Below, piece by piece: positions 15,937 to 24,067 of a stretch of 64,000 nt of DNA. The notes beneath the pieces were generated by a model. It was not told the DNA's origin. It searched no databases and saw only the letters and a program-made list of their open reading frames with translations. The DNA is taken from assembly GCA_963830775.1 (NCBI GenBank), contig CAWHNT010000050.1, positions 62,001 to 126,000 of the forward strand. The letters run 5' to 3'. The first letter of the stretch is position 1; each line of letters starts with the position of its first letter. Source of the stretch: CAWHNT01 sp963830775. GTDB taxonomy: Bacteria; Pseudomonadota; Alphaproteobacteria; Geminicoccales; Geminicoccaceae. Made by a program: the position numbers and the translations under genes.

Positions 15937-16857
15937 ATGATGTTCATCGACCCGCACGCGCACATGATCTCGCGCACCACCGACGACTACGAGGCCATGG
16001 CGCGGGCCGGGGTCGTGGCGGTGATCGAGCCCGCTTTCTGGCTCGGCCAGCCGCGCACCTTCGTCGGCACCTATGTCGACTATCTCTCCACCATCGTGGG
16101 CTTCGAGCGCTTCCGCGCCGGCCAGTTCGGCATCCGCCACTATTGCTGCATCGGCCTCAACCCCAAGGAGGCCAACAACGAGGCTCTGGCCGAGGGTGTG
16201 ATGGAGATGCTCCCCCGCTTCGCGCTGAAGGAGGGTGTCGTCGCCATCGGTGAGCTCGGCTACGACGAGCAGACCCGCCTCGAGGACAAGTACCTCCGCG
16301 CCCAGCTCGAGCTGGCCAAGGAGGTCGAGCTCCCGGTGATGATCCACACCCCCCATCGCGACAAGAAGCGCGGCACGCTCCGCTCCATGGACGTGGTCGA
16401 GGAGCACGGGCTCGCCCCCTCGCGCGTGGTCATCGACCACAACAACGAGGAGACGGTGAAGGACGTGCTCGACCGCGGCTTCTGGGCCGGGTTCTCCATC
16501 TACCCGCACACCAAGATGGGCAATGAGCGGATGACCGAGATCCTCCGTCAGTACGGCCCCGAACGCATCATCATCAATTCCGCCTGCGACTGGGGCGTCT
16601 CCAACTCCCTGGGCGTGCCCAAGACCGCCAAGCTCATGGCCGAACGCGGCATCCCGGACGCCCACATCGAGCGCGCCTGCTACCGCAACGCGCTGGAAGC
16701 CTACGGCCAGAGCGGCCAGATGAAGGAGGACGACTGGCTCAATCCCCAGCCCATCGACCAGCGCCTGCTCTACGAGGGCAACACGGTGCTCCGCGGCGGC
16801 CAGACCCCCCGTGTCGAAGCGCCCAAGCACGACCTCGAGACGCTTACCATCGCTTAG
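15937..16857 (+). CDS. eboB: EboB, TatD-like metal-dependent hydrolase
   Basis: About 306 residues from ATG 15937 (upstream CAGGGAG). A TIM-barrel amidohydrolase of the TatD group: FIDPHAHMISR gives the HxH metal pair near residue 7-9, GVVAIGELGYDEQTR the bridging Glu, ELPVMIHTPHRDKKRG and VVIDHNNEETV two further His, and IINSACDWGVSN the catalytic Asp. Cytosolic, two-metal hydrolase of unknown substrate. Last gene of the plus-strand ebo arm; it converges with the next gene with a 4-bp overlap of the stops. Confidence 0.92.
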   Translation: MMFIDPHAHMISRTTDDYEAMARAGVVAVIEPAFWLGQPRTFVGTYVDYLSTIVGFERFRAGQFGIRHYCCIGLNPKEANNEALAEGVMEMLPRFALKEGVVAIGELGYDEQTRLEDKYLRAQLELAKEVELPVMIHTPHRDKKRGTLRSMDVVEEHGLAPSRVVIDHNNEETVKDVLDRGFWAGFSIYPHTKMGNERMTEILRQYGPERIIINSACDWGVSNSLGVPKTAKLMAERGIPDAHIERACYRNALEAYGQSGQMKEDDWLNPQPIDQRLLYEGNTVLRGGQTPRVEAPKHDLETLTIA

Positions 16858-17267
16858 GAGGCCGGCTTCACGCTCTGCGCGAAACCGGCAACCGGACCTT
16901 CCACCGTCACCGCCTGATCCGGCGTTAGCTTGGCCAGCGCCTCGGCCGCCTCGCGGCCCAGATAGAGCATGTGCGTCGCCCCGCCCTGCTCGCGCAGCTC
17001 CAGCCGGCTGCGCTCGGGCTCGACCCCGCCCACCATGCCGGTCAGCTGGAACGGCGCCGGCTCCGACGGACAGCGCTGCTCGGTAGCCTCGAAGCTCCCG
17101 CCTTCGGCCAGAGGATGGGCGTCACCCCTGCAGTCGATGAAGGTGAGCTTGCCCTCGCCATCATAGGCCGGCCAGCCCACCATCTCGCCGTTGTCCGCCC
17201 GCAGCAGCAACTCGGCTATCGCCGGCGAAGCTGCCGCCAGCAGCGCGGCCAGCATCAACACGCGCAT
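16854..17267 (-). CDS. Small secreted hypothetical protein
   Basis: About 137 residues from the ATG at 17267, chosen because GGAGGG lies just upstream and a signal peptide starts there (MRVLMLAALLAAASPAIA, then ELLLR). The mature part is beta-rich with Cys in FIDCRGDAHP and EQRCPSEP that could pair. No family recognised. It runs towards eboB and overlaps its stop by 4 bp. Periplasmic by prediction; no membrane anchor. Confidence 0.65.
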   Translation of the reverse strand: MRVLMLAALLAAASPAIAELLLRADNGEMVGWPAYDGEGKLTFIDCRGDAHPLAEGGSFEATEQRCPSEPAPFQLTGMVGGVEPERSRLELREQGGATHMLYLGREAAEALAKLTPDQAVTVEGPVAGFAQSVKPAS

Positions 17268-17512
17268 GACTCCCTCCAAACGGTCCTGTCACCCAACCAA
17301 CACCGGCCAGATGAGCCCCGTTCCCCGGAGCTCATCGCAGCCCGTGTCCTGCAAATTGCGCCAACCTGTTGGCGCCCCCGCCTATGGGCTGCCACCTCGG
17401 AGGCCAACGCTTACCAGACACCTCTTCGGGTTGATGAATTCAAAGTCAGCATCTACCCGAAAGTTTCAACACGCGGGTTCACGCGGGAAGGGAACCGGCC
17501 CATATGGCAGTC

Positions 17513-17543
17513 TGTTGCGTTGCGGTAGCTGCGATGCAGCATT
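17513..17543 (+). promoter_or_regulatory. PhaR-type box upstream of the phasin gene
   Basis: CTGCGATGCAG (17529-17539, in the longer GCTGCGATGCAGCATT, 17528-17543) fits the CTGC-N3-4-GCAG site reported for the PHA-responsive repressor PhaR in Paracoccus. A degenerate copy TGTTGCGTTGCGG (17513-17525) lies directly upstream. The site is about 50 bp before the phasin ATG, where it could repress transcription until PHA granules titrate PhaR. The 310-bp region 17280-17590 holds no other gene that I can support. Confidence 0.5.
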
Positions 17544-17590
17544 GGTTTGGCATCGCACACTGTACGCCCACAACAAGGGGAGCATCCCTG

Positions 17591-18235
17591 ATGGCAAAGC
17601 TCAACGTGAATACGGCGAGCCGCGAGGAGCTGGTCGACGTCGCGGGGTTGAAGCCAGCTCTGGCGGACTCGATCCTCAAGTATCGCGAGGAGAGCGGCAA
17701 GATTGCCGACCTCGACGCGCTGCGCGACGTCCCGCGCGTGACCTCGCAGGTGATTGATCAGCTTCGCGACACGGTGGACTTCGGCACCGAGGCCGTGAAG
17801 GAGACGACCGAGAAGGCTGCCGAGGCCGTGGCCACGATGGCCAAGGCCGGTGCGGAGAGCACCCGGAAGATCGGCGAGAAGACGCTTGAGGTCGGCTCGG
17901 CCCTGACCCGTGGCGGCACCGAGGCGACCCAGCGCGTCGTCAGCAGCTTCGTCTCGACCGAGAAGGCCGCCGCCGAGCGCTCGACGGCCGCTGCCAGCGA
18001 GCTCAGCGGGCTCGTGGTGAGCCTGCTCAAGGAGCAGATGCAGGCCAATGTCGAGACCCTGCAGGCCATGGCGCGCGTGCGCAACTGGTCGGACGCGATC
18101 GAGCTCCAGAACGAGTTCTTCCGCGGCAATGTCGAGCGCATGACCCAGGGTGCGAGCCGCTACGTCGAGACCATGACCCGGCTTCTCACCAGCGTTGCCA
18201 GCGTCGGCCGCGAGGAGGCGAAGAAGGCGGCCTGA
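17591..18235 (+). CDS. Phasin with an N-terminal helix-hairpin-helix domain
   Basis: About 214 residues from ATG 17591 (AAGGGGAG upstream). Residues 1-60 are a ComEA-like double HhH: LNVNTASREELVDVAGL and the second hairpin IADLDALRDVPRVT, a fold that usually binds DNA non-specifically. Residues 65-214 form a long amphipathic, coiled-coil-like helix rich in A/E/K/T that ends in a phasin_2 domain (NWSDAIELQNEFFRGNVERM). Phasins coat PHA granules; the HhH part could tie granules to the nucleoid, as PhaM-type proteins do (inference). Monocistronic, with a PhaR-like box upstream and an intrinsic terminator downstream. Confidence 0.85.
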   Translation: MAKLNVNTASREELVDVAGLKPALADSILKYREESGKIADLDALRDVPRVTSQVIDQLRDTVDFGTEAVKETTEKAAEAVATMAKAGAESTRKIGEKTLEVGSALTRGGTEATQRVVSSFVSTEKAAAERSTAAASELSGLVVSLLKEQMQANVETLQAMARVRNWSDAIELQNEFFRGNVERMTQGASRYVETMTRLLTSVASVGREEAKKAA

Positions 18236-18268
18236 CGGCAGCTTTCAGCCTTCATCCTTGTGCGCGAG

Positions 18269-18299
18269 AGGCCGGCAGGAACCCCTGCCGGCCTTTCCT
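18269..18299 (+). terminator. Intrinsic terminator after the phasin gene
   Basis: A perfect 11-bp stem, AGGCCGGCAGG (18269-18279) and CCTGCCGGCCT (18284-18294) with a 4-nt loop, is followed by TTCCT. It lies 34 bp after the phasin stop. Confidence 0.8.
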
Positions 18300-18405
18300 G
18301 CTTATTGGCCATCCGCCGCTGGCGGCGAGCCGCTTTGCCAATTCTGCCGCGATGCTGCTATCAGGGTGCGGTGGAGCGGCCGGCAGCACCGGCTTTGGGA
18401 GGGAC

Positions 18406-19422
18406 ATGGAGCAGGCGGCCGTCATAGCCGAGCGCCTGGACGAGTTGGGCGAGCTGCGGATCTATCGCCGCGCCGGCCCGCCCGAGCACGTGGCGATCGA
18501 GATCCTGCGCGATTCGGACGGCCGTGCCTGGACCTTGCGCGTGCCGTGGACCCGTCGCGCCTCATTGCGGGAGCTCCTGGCCGACGCTCAGCTCCGGCTC
18601 GAGGAGCCGGACGAGGAGCTCGCCTTCGACGAGCAGGGCTGCGCCGAGCTCGGCAAGACGCAGCTGGCCCCCGACGACGAGGTGCTGGCGGTCATCCTGG
18701 AGCAGGGCGAGGACCACGCCTTCGCTCTCTGGCGCCGCGAGCTGACCCGCCAGGGCTGGAGCTGGACGCTCGACGTGGTGATCGCACCGCGAGCACTTGC
18801 CGGCACGCTGTGCTCCCGCCTCCTGGCCGGGCTCGAGCAGCTGGATCAGCGACCGAGTGCTGGGGCCCAGCACATCAGGCCCCAGCATGCCCACGTCGTC
18901 CCAGCCGCCCAGCGCCAGCACCCGCTCGACCTCCCGGCGGTAGATCTCGAGCGCCCAGGCGACACCCGTCTCGCCCGCAACCGCCAGGCCCCAGAGGTGG
19001 GGCCGGGCGATGAGGCAGAAGGCGGCACCCAACGCCAGCGCCTTCACCACGTCGGCCCCGCGCCGGATGCCGCCGTCGAGGATGACCGGGATGCGGCCGG
19101 CCACCGCCTCGACCACGTGCGGCAGGGCGCGCACGCCGGCGGGGGCGCCGTCGAGCTGCCGGCCGCCATGGTTGGAGACGATCACGGCATCCACCCCCTC
19201 CTCGGCGGCGCGGCGTGCCTCCTCGGGATGCAGGATGCCCTTGAGGATCAGGGGTCCTTTCCACAAGGAGCGGAGCCAGGCGACGTCGGTCCAGGTGGCA
19301 CCGGCATCGAGCAGCTGGGCCATGTGGGCGCCGAGCGAGAGGATGTCGGTCCGCTCGCCCGGATAGTTGGCGAAGGTGAGATCGCGGTTGCGGCGCATGC
19401 GCCAGAGCCAGGGCACCCGTAG
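18406..19422 (+). CDS. Hypothetical protein; only the first ~145 residues look real, true end uncertain
   Basis: ATG 18406 has a good site (GGGAGGG 18398-18403). Residues 1-145 look like a genuine acidic soluble protein: MEQAAVIAERLDELGELRIY, LRVPWTRRASLRELLADAQL, EEVLAVILEQGEDHAFALW-like strands, ending near VVIAPRALAG. After about 18850 the frame simply runs on antisense to the alpha-hydroxyacid dehydrogenase gene, and the composition becomes that of a shadow ORF. I could find no stop in the other plus frames close to 18850, so a single indel does not obviously repair the end. Function unknown. Treat 18406-18850 as the supported part. Confidence 0.45.
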   Translation: MEQAAVIAERLDELGELRIYRRAGPPEHVAIEILRDSDGRAWTLRVPWTRRASLRELLADAQLRLEEPDEELAFDEQGCAELGKTQLAPDDEVLAVILEQGEDHAFALWRRELTRQGWSWTLDVVIAPRALAGTLCSRLLAGLEQLDQRPSAGAQHIRPQHAHVVPAAQRQHPLDLPAVDLERPGDTRLARNRQAPEVGPGDEAEGGTQRQRLHHVGPAPDAAVEDDRDAAGHRLDHVRQGAHAGGGAVELPAAMVGDDHGIHPLLGGAACLLGMQDALEDQGSFPQGAEPGDVGPGGTGIEQLGHVGAEREDVGPLARIVGEGEIAVAAHAPEPGHP

Positions 19423-20004
19423 TGCCAGGTCGAGGCCGTTCCTGAGCGTGGGCCGGGGCGGGATGGTGAAGCCGTTGCGCAGGTCGCGCTCGCGCTGGCC
19501 CAGGACCTGGTTGTCCGTGGTGAGCACGAGGCCATGATAGCCTGCGGCCTGCGCCCGCTCGGTGAAGAGCTTGGTGAGGCCGCGGTCGCGGTACATGAAG
19601 ACCTGCATCCATTTCGGGCCGGATGAGGCCGTAGCCACGCGTTCCATCGGAACGGTCGAGCCGTGGCTCAGGATGAAGAGCGTGCCCGCCTTGGCGGCAG
19701 CGCGGGAGGCGGCGAGCTCGCCGTCGGGCCAGAGCATGCCGGAAAGCCCGGTAGGGCCGATCCCCACCGGCATGGCGAGCTTCAGGCCCAGGAGCTCGAC
19801 GGCCTGCGAGCGCGCCCTGGTGCCGTTGAGCGGCCGCGGCCACAGCTCATGATCGGCGAAGGCGCTCTCGTTGGCGCGGAGCGTGCGCTCCTCCTCGGCC
19901 CCGCCGTCGCAGAAGTCGAACACCATCCGCGGCAGCCGCCGCCGTGCCAGCCGGCGCAGCGCACCAGTGCTGAACGCCTCGCGGCGCAGTCTCGCCTCGT
20001 CCAT
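18562..20004 (-). CDS. FMN-dependent alpha-hydroxyacid dehydrogenase/oxidase (LldD/glycolate oxidase family)
   Basis: Start ATG 20004 has GGGGGAGG upstream. The FMN TIM barrel covers residues 1 to about 385: FDFCDGGAEEERTLRANESAF at the start, VGIGPTGLSGMLWPDGE, QVFMYRDRG, LTTDNQVLGQRERDLRNG, KGPLILKGI with the FMN/substrate Lys, the catalytic His in VSNHGGRQLDGAPAG, and ILDGGIRRGADVVKALALGA. It oxidises an L-2-hydroxy acid (lactate, glycolate or mandelate type). The family length is about 380 residues; the ~95-residue tail from about 18845 down to 18562 is antisense to the neighbouring gene and is probably not authentic, so the true stop is uncertain. Confidence 0.85.
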   Translation of the reverse strand: MDEARLRREAFSTGALRRLARRRLPRMVFDFCDGGAEEERTLRANESAFADHELWPRPLNGTRARSQAVELLGLKLAMPVGIGPTGLSGMLWPDGELAASRAAAKAGTLFILSHGSTVPMERVATASSGPKWMQVFMYRDRGLTKLFTERAQAAGYHGLVLTTDNQVLGQRERDLRNGFTIPPRPTLRNGLDLALRVPWLWRMRRNRDLTFANYPGERTDILSLGAHMAQLLDAGATWTDVAWLRSLWKGPLILKGILHPEEARRAAEEGVDAVIVSNHGGRQLDGAPAGVRALPHVVEAVAGRIPVILDGGIRRGADVVKALALGAAFCLIARPHLWGLAVAGETGVAWALEIYRREVERVLALGGWDDVGMLGPDVLGPSTRSLIQLLEPGQEAGAQRAGKCSRCDHHVERPAPALAGQLAAPESEGVVLALLQDDRQHLVVGGQLRLAELGAALLVEGELLVRLLEPELSVGQELPQ

Positions 20005-20092
20005 CCTGCCTCCCCCTGCCGCACCCGCTTTACAAGGCCCGGCCGCCTTCGCGAGTGTGCCGTGGCTTGCATGATTTGGGGAGGCAGGAAGA

Positions 20093-21218
20093 ATGCCCGT
20101 GATCTTCGGCCATGCGCTGACCCGTGCCGAGCTGGCACGGCATGTCGGCGACAGCTCGCAGCTGTTCGGGATCGACCTCGTCGAGCACGCCGATGGGCCG
20201 GCGCGAGGGCTGCGGGTCCTGCGCATCCGCACCGGCGGCGGGCTCGTGGCCGAGATCATGGTCGACCGGGCCATGGACGTGGGCACGATGGAGCTCATGG
20301 GCGTGCCCTTGGGCTGGCGCTCGCCCACGGGCTTCCGCAGCCCCTGGCTGCACGAGGCCGACGCCGAGGACGGGCTGGGCTGGCTCCGCTCCTTCAGCGG
20401 CCTCGTGAACACCTGCGGCCTCGACCACATCATGGGCCCGACCGAGGAGGGTGCGGAGCACTACCGCTATCCCTACCGCAAGCGGGTCCGCCACGGCCTG
20501 CATGGCCGAATCGCCTACACGCCGGCCACGCTCGGGGGCTACGGCCAGCGCTGGGACGGGGACACCTGCACACTCTGGGCCGAGGGCGAGATCCGCCAGG
20601 CCGCCATGTTCGGCGAGTTCCTGGTCCTGACCCGCCGGATCGAGGCCCCGGTCGGCGGGACCTCCATCACCGTCCACGACACGGTCGAGAACCGCGGCTT
20701 CCACCCCACGCCGCATGCCATGCTCTACCACGTCAACGCCGGCTATCCCGTGGTCGGCGCCGGACGCCCGCGTCGCGGGCCCGATCCGCCGCACCCGCAC
20801 CTACGTCCACGATCCCAAGGCCACCTCGATCGGCGCCTTCGAGCAGGCGGCACCCCAGCGCAACTTCGTCGAGCAGGTCTACGAGCACGAGGTCGAGCCC
20901 AGCGCGGACGGCACCGCCTGGGCCGCCCTCGTCAACCCGGCCTTCCGCCACCCCAGCGGCGCCGAAGGTCTCGGCCTGCGCGTCGCCTGGAACGCCAGAT
21001 CCATGCCGGCCCTTTACGAGTGGCAGAACCTGCAGGAAGGCAACTACGTCGTTGGCCTCGAGCCCGCGACCCAACTCGCCGGCTCGCGGGAGGAGTGGAA
21101 GCAGCGCGGCGAGCTGCGTTTCCTGGAGCATGGGGAGAGTGCCAGCTACCGCCTGGAGCTGACGGGGCTGATGGGGGAGGAGGCGAGGGCGGCACTCCAG
21201 CATGCGCCGCAACCGTGA
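20093..21218 (+). CDS. Aldose 1-epimerase family protein (DUF4432), one frameshift
   Basis: About 375 residues in two frames. The first (ATG 20093, AGGCAGGAAG upstream) carries VAEIMVDRAMDVGTMELMG, GLVNTCGLDHIMGPTEEG, the GLHGRIAYTPA segment and HAMLYHVNAGYPVVGA. The second continues from about 20763 as DARVAGPIRRTRTYVHDPK and finishes with LYEWQNLQEGNYVVGLEPATQ and LTGLMGEEARAALQ. Removing one G at 20762-20763 joins them. The fold is the galactose-mutarotase beta-sandwich, and DUF4432 proteins are usually found in sugar or sugar-acid catabolic loci. Divergent from the alpha-hydroxyacid dehydrogenase, with 88 bp between. Confidence 0.82.
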
Positions 21219-21330
21219 GCGCCGCATAGCAGTCGGACCAGAGTTGAGGCTCCGGCAGGATGCGCGTTCTTCCGAATTCCTGCAAGGGATGCGAACCGGG
21301 CAGAGGAGCAGGACTACTGGGAGGTCCATC

Positions 21331-21773
21331 GGTGAGTGCTCGGGCGGAGGACGACGTGTTGCCGCGGCGTAGGACCGACGCCGAGATCGCAGCGGCCGTG
21401 GCCGATGATCCGGATGCTGCCCCGATACGCACAGCCGGGGAGCTTATTAATCCCCACGATATGCCCGCATGCTCTGAGGGGTACGGGCGAGGCCCGGGGT
21501 ATCTTCCGGGTAAGGCCATGCGGGCCAGGGAGATGCTCGAGACCGCTACGGCGTGGCCCGGTTACGGCGGCGGCTGGGGCTGGGGCTGGGCAGGTACAGT
21601 TCGCCAGCCGATATCGCATCCCGCTCTCGACATTGCGGCAGTGGGAGCAGGGCGTAGTGGAACCCGATGCAGCCTCGAAGCTGCTCCTCGCGGTGATCGC
21701 GGCTGAGCCGGAACTCATAGCGCGCGTGGCTGCGTCCAGCACCCAGGAAGCTTCAACAGCAGTGGCCGGCTAG
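21331..21773 (+). pseudogene. Remnant of an XRE/HigA-type antitoxin gene
   Basis: Two frames carry antitoxin-like pieces. The frame read from 21260 contains DVLPRRRTDAEIAAAVADDPDAAP, the acidic linker typical of type II antitoxins. The other frame ends with QFASRYRIPLSTLRQWEQG and ASKLLLAVIAAEPELIARV, a helix-turn-helix of the HigA/RHH-XRE type. About 60 residues of unrelated sequence lie between, so more than one lesion is needed to join them. No toxin partner is visible beside it. Probably a decayed toxin-antitoxin locus; low confidence in the exact limits. Confidence 0.4.
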
Positions 21774-21776
21774 AGC

Positions 21777-22136
21777 TCACCCCTTCGTCTTCACCGCCTC
21801 GATCTGCCGCAGCATAGCCCGGAACTCGAGCAGGGCCGCGATCTGCTCGTCCCGCTTCAGCTTGCTGCGGTCCAGCCGCTGGCCGTCTGCCGCCTCCTCG
21901 GTCACCGTGGCCTCGATCAGCGCCTCCAGCGCCTCCGAGATGCGGCCGAGCTGGCGGCCGTAGCTTGCGACCTCGTCGACGATGCGGCGCTCCAGGACGG
22001 GATCGGGGGTGCTGTCGCCGCCGACATTGATGTTGATCAGGCCCCACTGGCCCACCATCCGGGCCCAGGTCGCCCAGGCCTGCGTCACGTCGCCGGAGAG
22101 CGGCCAGAAGAAGCCGAAAGGTGCGGGGACGGGCAT
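21777..22136 (-). CDS. Small helical hypothetical protein linked to the PHA depolymerase
   Basis: A 119-residue protein starting at ATG 22136, with GGAGAGAG upstream, 17 bp after the depolymerase stop. The N-terminal part is aromatic (FGFFWPLSGDVTQAWATWARM) and the rest is predicted helix with a heptad-like run (ERRIVDEVASYGRQLGRISEALEALIEAT, RAMLRQIEAVKTKG). No signal peptide. The composition recalls small granule-associated helical proteins, and the position suggests a role with polyhydroxyalkanoate, but I do not recognise the family. Confidence 0.65.
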   Translation of the reverse strand: MPVPAPFGFFWPLSGDVTQAWATWARMVGQWGLININVGGDSTPDPVLERRIVDEVASYGRQLGRISEALEALIEATVTEEAADGQRLDRSKLKRDEQIAALLEFRAMLRQIEAVKTKG

Positions 22137-22153
22137 CGTGCTCTCTCCAGGGC

Positions 22154-23945
22154 TCAGGCCGGGCAGGTGCCGACCACGTAAGCGTCGGGGCCGGTCTGGC
22201 GCAGGGTGGTGACGATGAAGATGTTGAAGAGGCCCATGCTCTGGTTCGAGCCGTTGGCGCGGGCGATCCCCAGCACGTTGCGGGCGCGGCCGGCCCGGAC
22301 ATGGTCGTAGTTGGTGGCGGTGAAGCAGACCGGGGCGGCGGCGGTCGTGGCGCTGACCTCGTTCGAGGCGGCGCTGGCGGTGCCTGACGCGCTGACCGAG
22401 CGGACGACGTAGAAGTAGGTCGTGGCCGGAGTCACCGTCGCATCCGCGAACGTGGTGGCGGAGACCGGGGCTTGGTTGACGGGCGCGTACGGGCCGCCGG
22501 GGGCCGTGCCGCGCAGGATGTCGTAGCCGGCGACACCGGCAGCTGCCGTCCAGGACAGCGCCACGGATCCCTGCCCCACCGTGTCGATCCGCAAGCCGGT
22601 GGGTGTCGGCACCACCGGTGCCGTGCCGGTCGTGCTCGCCGTTATCGCGGCCGACCGGGCACCCTCGCGGCCGTCCGAGCCGACCGCGGCGACGGCGTAG
22701 TTGAAGGAGGTCCCCGGGGCCAAGCTGGTGTCGGTGAAGGTGATGTCGCCGATCGGAGCGTCGTTCACCTTGCGGCCGTTCCGGTAGAGGTTGAAGCCCG
22801 CGGCAGCCGAGACGGCGTCCCAGCTCAGCGTCACCGTGCTGTCGGTGATGGCCGGTCACGCGCAGGCCCGCCGGGGCAGGGAGGGAGACGAAGCCGCCGG
22901 TGACCCGGTCCACCATGCCCTTCACCGCCGCCATCTGCCGGCCTGACTTCAGGGCATAGTTCGGGTCGTCATAGCCCCACCAGTCCCAGCACCCGTTAGG
23001 GTTGCCGCTGCTGGAAATGGCCTGCGGATAGAGGACGATGAAGTTGTTGGTGTCGGCCCACTCATTGTAGCCGGTATTGCGGACGTAGGTGGTGCCGAAG
23101 GTCGTCATTCCGGCACCGGGCTGGAAGTAGCGGCGGCTCTGGTACTGCTGGCAGCCGTGGAAGACGACATGCAGGCGGCAGGGTTCGTCCTCGCGACAGG
23201 CGGCGGGGACATAGGCCCAGCCGGTCGTGTCCATGCCGTGGCTCGTAGGGTTGGCCAGGAACTCGGTCTGGTCGAACTGGACGAAGCTGCCGCTCAAAGC
23301 ACCGTCGTTGCGCGGGCTCAGGGGCCCATAGATCCAGCGCAGCAGCTGGCCCGCCCCGTCATAGTCGCAGTCGTTGATGTAGGGGTCGGCCCGGGTGCCG
23401 CAGGCATTGCCGAAATCGTCCGTGGGCTGGGCGTGCTCGGCTGGGATCCGGTTCTCGTAAGCTATCTGCGAAGGATCGATGTAGTTGCGGTAGTAGGTGT
23501 CGAGCTCGTTCATCACCCGAGGCGGCACCGCCGTGTCGGCCGTGCCGGAGAACAGCCAGATCCGGTGACGGGCGAGGTTCGCCACCGGGTCGATCAGACC
23601 GCGGCCGGCGTTCTGGTCGGTGATCCGGATCAGGCTCGGGGTGTCGATCATCCCCGGCATGAAGCAGCCGAAGGGCACGCAGCTGCAGACCGAGGTCGCC
23701 GTCTGCACGTCGCCGCGGGCGCAGTAGTAGGGCCCGCCGGCGACGATGCCCGCCCCCTTCACGAACGAGGAGAAGGCAACGTCGAACTGCACCGCCATGA
23801 AGCCGCCGGACGAGAGACCCGAGACCGAGGTCTCGCGCACGTCCACGTTGAAGCCCGGCAGCGGGGTGGCCGTCTGGGCCGAGGCGAAGGGCGCGGTGAG
23901 GAGAAGGACCAGGGCCGCGATGGTGGTGCTGGCGAGGCGCAACAT
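22154..23945 (-). CDS. Secreted short-chain-length PHA depolymerase with two fibronectin type III domains, one frameshift
   Basis: About 596 residues. ATG 23945 follows GGAAAGGAAGC, with a signal peptide (MLRLASTTIAALVLLLTAPFASA). The catalytic domain (about residues 25-365) has the lipase box GLSSGG, an Asp in WLFSGTADTAVPP, the acidic segment DFGNACGTRADPYINDCDYD and the His in HVVFHGCQQYQ, as in extracellular type-2 depolymerases. Two Fn3 domains (TVTLSWDAVSAAAGFNLYRNG and SVALSWTAAAGVAGYDILRG) follow and a C-terminal module with Cys ends YVVGTCPA. The frame breaks at about 22853 (extra base in GGCC), between catalytic and Fn3 parts. It hydrolyses polyhydroxybutyrate outside the cell. Confidence 0.85.
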
Positions 23946-24067
23946 CGAGCTTCCTTTCCCAGCCGGGCAAAGGGATGTTGCAGCGCAGTATAGCTTTGGC
24001 AGTGAGATTCGGCACAGCCCGGCCGGTGAGACCATTTGCCAAGGTCTGGCGGGAGCAAGCCTGCCTC

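Noticed and set aside
18269..18299. CRISPR-like or mobile inverted repeat
   Set aside because: A single short hairpin followed by TTCCT right after the phasin stop is better explained as an intrinsic terminator; no repeat-spacer array was seen anywhere in the window.
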